Shown: one piece after another, positions 54,294 through 61,333 of the stretch
How the letters are laid out: every line of letters begins with the position of its first letter
Numbering within the stretch: position 1 is the first letter of the stretch
Assembly (NCBI GenBank): GCA_019459525.1
Contig: JAIBEY010000093.1
Location: forward strand, 1 to 64,000
Reading direction: 5' to 3'
DNA length: 64,000 nt
Source of the DNA: Prolixibacteraceae bacterium
GTDB lineage: Bacteria > Bacteroidota > Bacteroidia > Bacteroidales > Prolixibacteraceae
Position numbers and translations under genes: made by a program
The notes under the pieces: model-generated
The model's input: only the letters and a program-made list of their open reading frames with translations
Told to the model about the DNA's origin: nothing
Databases searched by the model: none

Positions 54294-54315
54294 AGTACTT
54301 TGAATTACAAAGTTT
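54294..54315. promoter_or_regulatory. Palindromic operator, copy 1 (before creD)
   Basis: AGTACTTTGAATTACAAAGT is an imperfect palindrome (ACTTTG...CAAAGT), located in the 53-bp gap between the regulator and creD, 18 bp before the creD start. A near-identical copy lies at 55977-55998. It is the probable binding site of the HTH_34 regulator. Confidence 0.7.
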
Positions 54316-54329
54316 ATGAATAAAAAAAT

Positions 54330-54626
54330 TTATTGATTGCCAATCAATTCTTCCAGGGCAGACAGATGCTGGCGAAACAAGTTCTTTCCAAGATCTGTTG
54401 CCCGGTAAGTAGTACTGGGTTTCCGGCCAACGAACTGTTTGGAAACGACAATAATCTCCTGCTGCTCCAAAGCTTTCAGGTGACTGGCCAGATTCCCATC
54501 GGTCAGCTCAAGTAAGTCTTTCAGGGCATTGAAATCGAGCGTGTCGTTCACCATAAGTGCCGACATGATTCCAAGCCTGATGCGGCTTTCAAATACTTTT
54601 TGAAGATTCGATATTGGGTTTTTCAC
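54330..54626 (-). CDS. HTH_34-type winged-helix regulator
   Basis: A 98-residue winged-helix DNA-binding protein of the HTH_34 (MarR/ArsR-like) type. The recognition unit is DFNALKDLLELTDGNLASHL (about 31-50), then a wing with VSKQFVGRKPSTTYRATDLG (about 60-79). Such small regulators in this phylum sit next to creD or to polytopic membrane genes, as here. It probably represses its own operon and creD through the ACTTTG..CAAAGT site. The gene is on the minus strand between a hypothetical membrane protein and creD. Confidence 0.87.
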   Translation of the reverse strand: MKNPISNLQKVFESRIRLGIMSALMVNDTLDFNALKDLLELTDGNLASHLKALEQQEIIVVSKQFVGRKPSTTYRATDLGKNLFRQHLSALEELIGNQ

Positions 54627-54663
54627 CAGAGTTTATTTACGATTTTAAATATCTATCTGCCAG

Positions 54664-55263
54664 TTATGTTGTGCCCCATTTATACCATTTCCTTCTTATC
54701 TTTTTCCAATAGATTAAATCTCCACAACAATTCTCTGAAGGTTCGTTATCTGTCAAGCTATAAGAAAAGCCAGTACAATTATCTATCAGTCCGTCTAAAA
54801 GAAAGAGTACATGTTTGTTTTCCTTTGGTACACACATCACTTTTAATATTGAATTTTTCGATTTAAGAATCTCGTTTGCTTCTTCAATCGATATTTTATT
54901 TGTCAGTAAATCATTTGCTACGGCTTCAAGATCTTCTTTGTGAGTGCTTAAATAAATCCTCTCCCTCACGCCATTTACGCCCCAAATTATTGGCAGCAAC
55001 AATATATAAAATGTAAAGCCTGCAAAAACAGTTGCTATTTTTCTTTTTAATCCTTTGTCTGCGATTAGATAGACTATAAGTCCTATCAATGCAATAACTC
55101 CTCCACACAAAAAAAGAAACAACATTAAAAAAGGATTGAATTGTCCCAATTTAGTAGAAAACGTAACTATTAAAATTAAAAGTCCAGGCAAAATAAATAG
55201 AGCCCCTCCAATTAATGATGCGGTTAATCTGTCATTTTGCAATGGATCTTGATCTGTTTGCAT
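54664..55263 (-). CDS. Hypothetical membrane protein, 199 aa
   Basis: An unrecognised protein with three hydrophobic segments at about 15-35, 43-65 and 75-95, then a soluble C-terminal half. The tail has the Cys-containing FSYSLTDNEPSENCCGDLIY stretch and a basic end (KKIRRKWYKWGTT). Its DNA is more A/T-rich than the neighbours. It lies 37 nt from the HTH_34 gene on the same strand and could be part of that operon, although the two polytopic proteins around it suggest a recent insertion. Function unknown. Confidence 0.65.
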   Translation of the reverse strand: MQTDQDPLQNDRLTASLIGGALFILPGLLILIVTFSTKLGQFNPFLMLFLFLCGGVIALIGLIVYLIADKGLKRKIATVFAGFTFYILLLPIIWGVNGVRERIYLSTHKEDLEAVANDLLTNKISIEEANEILKSKNSILKVMCVPKENKHVLFLLDGLIDNCTGFSYSLTDNEPSENCCGDLIYWKKIRRKWYKWGTT

Positions 55264-55332
55264 AATCTACTTGAATTAGTGTTAAAATCTCATACCTGGT
55301 TGCCACTTAACGTACACCGGCAGAAAAAATCT

Positions 55333-55971
55333 TTATCTTTCATAACGCAGATACATCACTATTCCATAAACGATGTGCATTAAACCGAATCCAACAGCCC
55401 AAAAAAGCAGACCGTGATTAATGAAAATTCCGGCCAGAATTCCCAGTACGATTTCAGTCAGTCCGAGATAGTGAATCTCTCCCAGTGTAAACTTTCCGGC
55501 GTTGACCAGTGACAATCCATAGAAAATCAGCATTGCCGAAGCCACCAGCTCGATATTGTTCCGGAATATCAGAATAATTGCGAAAATCCCTCCTGAAACC
55601 AGAGGAATGAACAAATGCGACAACAATTGTTTGGTTGAATTGGTCCAGAACCGCTGTCCAGCTTTTTTTGCTTTCCGGAATGAAAAGTAAGCAGCTCCCA
55701 AAATGGCAAAGGCCAAAATCAGCAGGGCATCAATGGCCAGGTAAAGCCTGATGTTGGCTGTTGGCGAAGGCCCCAGACTGCGCATGTATTCGTCGTATTG
55801 CACATGTCCGGAATCGAGAATAATTAACCAGGCAACTGCGGCGCCAATCAAAGCGCATACTCCGGCAAAAACGCCAGACAAACCACTTAGCGATAAAAAC
55901 TTGGAAGATCGTTCCATGATTTCACGGATGGCCTGAAGATCTTCTTTGGGATTGGTCGAATTTGCTTTCAT
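55333..55971 (-). CDS. Polytopic membrane protein of the HTH_34/creD module
   Basis: A 212-residue protein with six hydrophobic segments at about 30-52, 75-97, 113-132, 138-154, 163-178 and 183-203. The N-terminus has a cytoplasmic helix (PKEDLQAIREIMERSSKFLS). The family is common beside HTH_34 regulators in Bacteroidota, but the role is unknown. Its start codon is 6 bp from the second operator copy, so the same regulator likely controls it and creD. It heads the minus-strand set 55971-52969. Confidence 0.75.
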   Translation of the reverse strand: MKANSTNPKEDLQAIREIMERSSKFLSLSGLSGVFAGVCALIGAAVAWLIILDSGHVQYDEYMRSLGPSPTANIRLYLAIDALLILAFAILGAAYFSFRKAKKAGQRFWTNSTKQLLSHLFIPLVSGGIFAIILIFRNNIELVASAMLIFYGLSLVNAGKFTLGEIHYLGLTEIVLGILAGIFINHGLLFWAVGFGLMHIVYGIVMYLRYER

Positions 55972-55976
55972 TTAAA

Positions 55977-55998
55977 AGTACTTTGAATTGCAAAGCTA
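55977..55998. promoter_or_regulatory. Palindromic operator, copy 2
   Basis: AGTACTTTGAATTGCAAAG followed by CTA, matching the site at 54294-54315 at 19 of the first 20 positions or so. It sits 6 bp upstream of the start codon at 55971. Confidence 0.7.
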
Positions 55999-56211
55999 GT
56001 CGATAATTCAGAAAAAACAATTCCCTGACAACTTTTTTATAAAATAATTCCGGGGGAAGTTGTTGTTGAAAAGCGTATCATTTTTGTCCGCACCGCATTG
56101 GATCAGAAATTTGAGCATGAAAAAATGCGCGTTTATCGCAGAATATTCAGGATATTTGTGAGGGACAAAATCCTAAAATTCACTGTACTCAACCAATAAC
56201 CGGACCACCAA

Positions 56212-57009
56212 ATGAGACAGCAACTGTATAAAATAATTTTCGAACACGATACCAAAGCGGGAAGACTCTTTGATATTATCTTGTTATGGGTGATACTGCT
56301 TAGTGTTGCAGTTGTTATTATTGAAAGCATTCCGCAATATCATACCAACTTCTTTTCAGTATTTTACACCATTGAATGGATCTTTACGATCCTGTTTTCA
56401 ATCGAATATTTGCTTCGGATCTGGAGTTCGCCAAAACCCGTGAGTTACATTTTTAGCTTCTGGGGGCTAGTTGATATTTTAGCAATACTTCCGACCTATG
56501 TTGACTTAATGTCTCCTGGTTATCATTACTTATTGACGGTCAGAATCTTTCGGTTATTACGGGTTTTCAGGATATTAAAACTTGTCAGGTTCAACAAGGA
56601 AGCACGGGTGCTGCTCGAAGCGTTGAGGGGAAGTTCATATAAAATTGGTGTTTTCCTTTTGGCAGTTATTTCAATGGTGACTTTATTGGGCACGATGATG
56701 TATGTTGTTGAAGGAAGTGAAAATGGGTTTACAAGTATCCCACAAAGTATTTATTGGGCAATTGTTACGGTTACAACCGTCGGTTTTGGCGACATTGTGC
56801 CCCAAACCGTTCTGGGACAATTCCTTTCATCCATTGCCATGATTATCGGGTATGCCATTATTGCTGTGCCTACCGGAATTATTACCGTTGAACTGTCAAA
56901 AAGTAAATCTACCAATCGGAAATGCAAAAACTGCAACAGCGAAAATCCTGAAAATGCACAATTTTGCAATCAGTGCGGGGAGAAAATTACCAGTTTAATT
57001 GAAAAGTGA
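56212..57009 (+). CDS. Voltage-gated-type K+ channel with zinc-ribbon tail
   Basis: A 265-residue six-helix channel. Helices S1-S4 lie within about 20-125; the voltage sensor reads RIFRLLRVFRILKLVRFNKE (about 110-129), with Arg every third residue. The pore helix and filter are SIYWAIVTVTTVGFGDIVPQ (about 178-197), TVGFGD being the K+ signature. S6 follows (AMIIGYAIIAVPTGII). The last 30 residues form a zinc ribbon, CKNCNSENPENAQFCNQCGE. A cytoplasmic zinc ribbon on a Kv-like channel is unusual and may link opening to metal or redox state, an inference. It stands alone and converges with the TrxB-type gene. Confidence 0.88.
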   Translation: MRQQLYKIIFEHDTKAGRLFDIILLWVILLSVAVVIIESIPQYHTNFFSVFYTIEWIFTILFSIEYLLRIWSSPKPVSYIFSFWGLVDILAILPTYVDLMSPGYHYLLTVRIFRLLRVFRILKLVRFNKEARVLLEALRGSSYKIGVFLLAVISMVTLLGTMMYVVEGSENGFTSIPQSIYWAIVTVTTVGFGDIVPQTVLGQFLSSIAMIIGYAIIAVPTGIITVELSKSKSTNRKCKNCNSENPENAQFCNQCGEKITSLIEK

Positions 57010-57046
57010 GAGCCTGACTTGAAGTTAGACCCTCACTCTCAAAAAA

Positions 57047-57091
57047 AATCCGGCTTCACCCCCCTTTTCAGGAAAATGAATACCGGAATTT
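57047..57091 (-). terminator. Terminator after the thioredoxin reductase gene, multi-stem copy 2
   Basis: Same outer and inner stems as 52901-52950: AATTCCGG...CCGGATT with a conserved ATTCATTTTCCTGAAAAGG centre. Minus strand ends in a T-run. It lies in the convergent gap with the channel gene, which has its own shorter hairpin at about 57006-57040. Confidence 0.7.
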
Positions 57092-57124
57092 CCGAATTTA
57101 TATTAACCCCTTAAAACTTACAAT

Positions 57125-58393
57125 TTATCCTATTTCACGGGTGATTGAAATGGCAGCAATGGTTCCATCGGCAATGGCTGTGGTAATCTGCCTGTACTTT
57201 TTGCTGGTCACATCGCCCACGGCAAACACGCCATCAATGTTGGTGCGTTTATCCTCATCCGTTTTGATGTAGCCCCACTGATCGAGCTCAAATTGATTGT
57301 TGAATATTTCCAGATTGGGTTTTAGACCGATGAAAACAAAAATACCATCGGCAGTGATCGTTTTCATCTCTTTGGTTTTCACATCCTCTACCTCAACAAT
57401 CATTTTATCTCCGTCCTTTTTAATTGCACGCGGTTCGTGCGATAACATGAACGAAATCTTGGGATTGGCAAATGCTTTTTCCTGTGCGGTTTTATTGGCC
57501 TGAAGTTGGTCGAACTGGTGCACGATGGTGATTTTGGAAGCAAACTTCGAGATAAAATCAGCTTCTTCGATGGCCGAATTTCCGCCGCCAACAACAATCA
57601 CTTCCTTGTCGCCAAAATATTTGGCATCGCAGGTAGCGCAATACGAAATTCCTTTTCCGCGGAATTCGACTTCTCCGGGAATGCCCATTTTGTTAGGCGA
57701 AGTTCCGGTGGCTACAATAATTCGTTTGGCGCGGATGGTTTCCTGGCTGTCAATGGTAATTTCCTTTTTCAGAAGATCGACTTTAGTTACGTCAACCGCC
57801 ACTTTATAGGTTGTTCCGCATTGTTTGGTTTGTTCCGACATGTTGTGCCCGAGCAGATATCCGGGCTGCGGATCAATAAAACCGGGATAGTTCGACACCA
57901 TATGAGTAGTTGAAACGTATCCGCCGGGAAGCGCAATATCAATTAAAACAGTATTTATTTTTGCCTGACACAAATACAATCCGGCAGTCAAACCGCCCGG
58001 GCCAGCCCCTAAAATAGCCACATCAACATCGGTAACAAAAGGCTGCTGTGTTGCCATTATTTCAGTTACTTTTTCTTTACCAAGAACGTGTTTCAGTTCG
58101 CGGACAATTTCGGAGCGCTTAACGCCACCCGCCAAACGTCCGCAAACCTCTTCCCCATCCTGATAAAACAGAAGTGTTGGTGAGCTTTTTACTATTAACT
58201 TATCAGACAGCTCGCGGTTTCCCTGACGAAAAATCTTCACAAATTTGATTTCTTTTCCGAAAAGCTTTTCAAGACCTTCCAGTTTGGGTGCAATAGCCTC
58301 ACATGGAGCACATTCGGTCGAATAAAAATCAACCAATACGTTTCCACCGTTTAGTACTTCTTTTTCGTAATCTGCTTCAACTATTTCTTTCAT
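57125..58393 (-). CDS. trxB: Thioredoxin-thioredoxin reductase fusion
   Basis: A 422-residue fusion. N-terminal thioredoxin domain (about 1-105) has CAPC (C28, C31) in FYSTECAPCEAI in place of the common CGPC. The C-terminal thioredoxin reductase has the FAD motif AILGAGPGGLTAGLYLC (about 125-141), the redox pair in SYCATCDAKYFGDKEVIVVG, and the closing GVFAVGDVTSKKYRQITTAI. I start at 58393 (MKEIVEADYEKEV), 10 nt from the radical SAM gene; the longer ORF start lies inside that gene. The fusion keeps thiols reduced in the cytoplasm. Placement after a radical SAM peptide maturase and a Cys-containing small gene suggests it serves that system. Confidence 0.88.
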   Translation of the reverse strand: MKEIVEADYEKEVLNGGNVLVDFYSTECAPCEAIAPKLEGLEKLFGKEIKFVKIFRQGNRELSDKLIVKSSPTLLFYQDGEEVCGRLAGGVKRSEIVRELKHVLGKEKVTEIMATQQPFVTDVDVAILGAGPGGLTAGLYLCQAKINTVLIDIALPGGYVSTTHMVSNYPGFIDPQPGYLLGHNMSEQTKQCGTTYKVAVDVTKVDLLKKEITIDSQETIRAKRIIVATGTSPNKMGIPGEVEFRGKGISYCATCDAKYFGDKEVIVVGGGNSAIEEADFISKFASKITIVHQFDQLQANKTAQEKAFANPKISFMLSHEPRAIKKDGDKMIVEVEDVKTKEMKTITADGIFVFIGLKPNLEIFNNQFELDQWGYIKTDEDKRTNIDGVFAVGDVTSKKYRQITTAIADGTIAAISITREIG

Positions 58394-58403
58394 GGTGTAT
58401 AAT

Positions 58404-59705
58404 TTATTCGTTAAAATAATGTCCAATTCCAAGTTCCAGCAATTCAGTTACCGGACGGCAATCGTGGCTGTTCAGTGTTCCGTTGTAGTTCTTGGCCATC
58501 GATGCACAGCCCCCGCCACAAATCAGGCTCAGGTTGCAACTTTGGCATTTTGGGATCGATAAAATATCACGTTCCTGCCATTCCTCAACAGCTTCGGTAT
58601 TTTTCCTGACTTCAGGATAAAAAGTACCGAGACTTTCGCCCTGTTTCCCCACTGTAGCCGTGCAGGCATAGACGTTTCCTGTGAAATCGAAGGCCCATTC
58701 AGTTTTAGTTCCGGTGCAGGCATCAAAAAGAGGTGCGGGCATTTCGACCTGTTCGAACAAAAATTTCGCAACAGAAAATGCAGGTTTATGGAATTCGCTG
58801 ATGTAAGGAAATTTATTCAGCAAATTGTATAAATCCTGATACAATTCGAGCCGCGAATAAAGCTTTTGCTGGTTCGCCTGGCATTCGTGCAGTTCGTAAT
58901 TCCGGCCCAATTGGGTTTTGAATAATGGCGAGGCAGTCCAACCTTTATCTATGGCAAACTGAGCCAAATCAGGCAGGTTGTTGATATTTTGTTTGTCAAC
59001 TACCATGCGTAAATTGACCGGAATATTGTTTTCCATCAACAAGTCAACCCCGCGAACAATGCGGTCGAAAGTCGGGTTGCCGCCTTTCAGGTAACGACGC
59101 TGGTTGTGTGTTTCGCTGGTTCCATCGAGTGTCACCTGAATTTCGCGGATAATGCCCTTTTTCAAAATCGGAATGTATTCTTCCAGATTGTATCCGTTGG
59201 TAACCGCGGCAATTTCGAGATTCAAAGCGCTCGCCCGTTCAATAATGTATTCGATGTTTTCCTTGTGGCGCGGGGCATTCATAAAAGGTTCGCCACCAAA
59301 AAGGGTAATGTATTTTCGTCTTCCTGAAAACTCTTTCTGGATATACTCAAAAAACGAGTCGGTCACTTCTTTCGACAAAGCAACAGGTAAGGCCTCGTAA
59401 CCTGCCTGATAGCAATACGAGCAATCGAAATTGCACGAATAGTTCGTCACAAAGAAGATTTGAACTTCATCCTTCTCACGGTCGTCCAGAAACTTCAGGT
59501 ACTTTTCGCGGAACAAACGTGTTTCCTGAGCCGGATCAACGATGTAGCCATTTTCGATCAGTTCCTGATTTGTTTCGTCAATCTGGTGTAATTGTTCGAA
59601 GGTTTCCTGATCGAGAATATCGGCTTGCCCCGACAATGAATTCACAATGAACCAATTGTCAGAGTCTTTAATTTTTGAAGTAATGTTGTATTTGGAGAGT
59701 TGCAT
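58404..59705 (-). CDS. Radical SAM/SPASM peptide maturase
   Basis: A 433-residue radical SAM enzyme. Residues about 1-80 look like a winged-helix peptide-recognition (RRE-like) domain (YNITSKIKDSDNWFIVNSLS). The radical SAM cluster Cys are C91, C95 and C98 in SCNFDCSYC. TLFGGEPF and TLDGTSETHNQRR are barrel motifs. The C-terminal SPASM region has Cys pairs in ACTGTKTEWAFDFTGNVYAC and PKCQSCNLSLICGGGCASMA, with a last Cys in SHDCRP. Such enzymes modify ribosomal peptides (for example thioether or C-C links). A 31-codon Cys gene lies 116 nt upstream on the same strand. Class not assigned. Confidence 0.9.
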   Translation of the reverse strand: MQLSKYNITSKIKDSDNWFIVNSLSGQADILDQETFEQLHQIDETNQELIENGYIVDPAQETRLFREKYLKFLDDREKDEVQIFFVTNYSCNFDCSYCYQAGYEALPVALSKEVTDSFFEYIQKEFSGRRKYITLFGGEPFMNAPRHKENIEYIIERASALNLEIAAVTNGYNLEEYIPILKKGIIREIQVTLDGTSETHNQRRYLKGGNPTFDRIVRGVDLLMENNIPVNLRMVVDKQNINNLPDLAQFAIDKGWTASPLFKTQLGRNYELHECQANQQKLYSRLELYQDLYNLLNKFPYISEFHKPAFSVAKFLFEQVEMPAPLFDACTGTKTEWAFDFTGNVYACTATVGKQGESLGTFYPEVRKNTEAVEEWQERDILSIPKCQSCNLSLICGGGCASMAKNYNGTLNSHDCRPVTELLELGIGHYFNE

Positions 59706-59712
59706 GGAAAAA

Positions 59713-59808
59713 CTGATTAGAGGTTAACGATTAGAGATTAACGATTATTGATTTTCAGATATCGAAATACTTCTTCAATCATCAATCGTTAATCGTTAAT
59801 CATCAATC
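59713..59808. repeat. 7-bp-word array with inverted arms in front of the maturase
   Basis: Left arm: CTGATTA, GAGGTTA, ACGATTA, GAGATTA, ACGATTA, TTGATTT. Right arm: TTCAATC, ATCAATC, GTTAATC, GTTAATC, ATCAATC. The arms are complementary, so the whole gap between the 31-codon gene and the maturase can form a long imperfect hairpin. Confidence 0.7.
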
Positions 59809-59821
59809 AACTTTAAATGCC

Positions 59822-59917
59822 TTAATCGTGGCATCCGGCAATAATCTGTGATTGTTTAGCACAGCATTGTGCCTGTTTAACCTGACCCTTACGGGCTTTC
59901 TTCACTAAACTTTTCAT
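59822..59917 (-). CDS. Candidate RiPP precursor peptide, 31 aa
   Basis: A 31-codon frame, ATG at 59917 to TAA at 59822. The first 16 residues are basic, with Lys/Arg at 2, 6, 7, 9, 10 and 14 (MKSLVKKARKGQVKQ is the leader). The second half is AQCCAKQSQIIAGCHD, with C18, C19 and C29. A basic leader plus a short Cys-bearing core directly before a radical SAM/SPASM maturase on the same strand is the usual arrangement of modified peptides. There is no clear Shine-Dalgarno, as usual here. It could still be a chance ORF, so conservation across relatives is the key test. Confidence 0.6.
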   Translation of the reverse strand: MKSLVKKARKGQVKQAQCCAKQSQIIAGCHD

Positions 59918-60010
59918 TTCGAGAATTTTGTATGGATTAAACTATAGAGAATAAAAGTACTTTAAATGAACCAAAGTTCGAAATAAAATACTCTCAGACT
60001 TTTCAAAAAA

Positions 60011-60087
60011 ATATCCAAGACTGAATACTCAATACCCAATATCCAAATTTATTGTGTGAGACTTGGAATCTGAAACTTGAAACTCGA
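60011..60087. repeat. Two 7-bp-word arrays between peptide gene and methyltransferase
   Basis: 60011-60045: ATATCCA, AGACTGA, ATACTCA, ATACCCA, ATATCCA. 60060-60087: GACTTGG, AATCTGA, AACTTGA, AACTCGA. The second array abuts the stop codon of the methyltransferase gene (60089). The stretch 59918-60010 is otherwise A/T-rich; a single AGTACTTT half-site lies at 59956-59963. Confidence 0.6.
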
Positions 60088-60088
60088 C

Positions 60089-60730
60089 TTAACAGCAACT
60101 AAATTCGTCTTTCTTAGCAGTAATCGTAAAGCTCGACACTTCAATTTTGCCTTTCGGATAAGGCAGGCTTTCTTCCAGAATCCTGAAATCTTTAAAACCG
60201 GTTCGTTTAATAATTTCAATGTATTCTGCTTTGGTAATCGAACCTGCCCAACATTCGGCTACAGCTTCCGGGTCGTTGGCATATTCTTCAGGTACTGGTT
60301 CGCTCGAATAAATATCACTGATCACAAACCGTCCACCATTTTTTAGCAAACGGTAAATTTCAGCCCAGACTTTGGGTTTGTTGCTTACATGGTTTAATGT
60401 GCAGTTTGAAATGATCAGATTCGCAATTTCGCTTTCCAAGGGAATTTGTTCCAGATCGGCCAAAACAAATTTCACGTTCTCAACTCCCATTTTGTCGGCT
60501 GTTGCTGTTGCTTTACGAATCATTTCGGCAGTAACATCAACTCCATAAACAAAACCAGTTTCGCCAACGTCTTCAGCCAGGCGCAAAACATCAGTTCCAC
60601 GACCACTTCCCAAGTCGATACAAACCTCCCCGGTTTTTGCTTCGCTCTTTTGAGCCGCTCCTCCACACGACAAACAGCAAGTGTCGTTGGCCAATGCAGA
60701 GTATCTTCCAGCTATTTCAATTGTGTTCAT
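60089..60730 (-). CDS. ArsM-like SAM methyltransferase
   Basis: A 213-residue methyltransferase close to arsenite methyltransferase. N-terminal Cys pair and partner: NDTCCLSC (18, 19, 22). SAM motif I is CIDLGSGRGTDVLRLAEDVG (about 37-56), then VYGVDVTAEMI. The arsenic-binding Cys positions of ArsM have counterparts in LIISNCTLNHV and AVAECWAGSI. It ends with another Cys pair, FSCC. ArsM converts arsenite to methylated arsenicals using reduced thiols. It is upstream of the peptide gene, maturase and thioredoxin fusion on one strand, so either a stand-alone arsenic enzyme or a tailoring enzyme of the peptide system is possible. Confidence 0.8.
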   Translation of the reverse strand: MNTIEIAGRYSALANDTCCLSCGGAAQKSEAKTGEVCIDLGSGRGTDVLRLAEDVGETGFVYGVDVTAEMIRKATATADKMGVENVKFVLADLEQIPLESEIANLIISNCTLNHVSNKPKVWAEIYRLLKNGGRFVISDIYSSEPVPEEYANDPEAVAECWAGSITKAEYIEIIKRTGFKDFRILEESLPYPKGKIEVSSFTITAKKDEFSCC

Positions 60731-61333
60731 TGTATTCCATTTTGAAATGCAAATATAAGGCTAAAAGCAAAACAAAACAACATATATAGATTATTTGATA
60801 TGTTTCTTAATAACACTATTTTTTTCTGGTTACTGGTTTCCATCTTATAAAAACAAATATCATAAAATACTGTATTAATGTACGTTATAAATATATAATT
60901 AGAATAAAAGAAAATAACACGAAAAACTGGGTTACCTAATTTTTTAAAAGGGAATAAATAAATGGACAACTCAAAAACGCTGGGAAATTATTTTTCTCAT
61001 GGTCTCTTGACATTGGTACTTAAATGTCTTAATTTTGATTAAGAAATTGATATTTAATCAAAGTTCATCTACTAAACATCTGTTAAATAAGAATTTAGCT
61101 TTCGCTCAATTCCTTTTCACCCATTAAAGATACAGCCGGAATGAAACTAACCCAACCAATAAAACCCAATAATATTAGATATTTTGATCTGTTTATCTCT
61201 TATTGAAATTAGGTTGATTTGAAATTTTATTAGCTCATAAAAACTTAACTATCAAACAAATAAAACTCGATAATACACGATTTACTAAGCGATTTATCTG
61301 AATGGATTAAACTAAACAACCGCTAACTAAAAT
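60731..61333. other. 603-bp A/T-rich divergent gap, no recognised gene
   Basis: Separates the minus-strand methyltransferase from the plus-strand injection-system operon. It is strongly A/T-rich, with repeated TTAATTTTGATT- and TTGAAATT-like stretches, and must hold both promoters. I could not define a box with confidence. An 80-codon frame on the minus strand (60727-60969) was judged spurious. Confidence 0.5.

Noticed and set aside
59956-59979. Third copy of the ACTTTG palindrome upstream of the RiPP candidate
   Set aside because: Only the left half-site matches well; the right half is shifted by two or three bases, so it is kept only as a weak similarity.
990-60087. CRISPR arrays
   Set aside because: The tandem words are 7-8 bp with no spacers, and no cas gene is present.
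60727-60969. An 80-codon minus-strand frame in the gap before the injection-system operon
   Set aside because: It overlaps the methyltransferase start by four bases, is very A/T-rich, and has no recognisable domain or ribosome-binding site; it looks like a random open frame.
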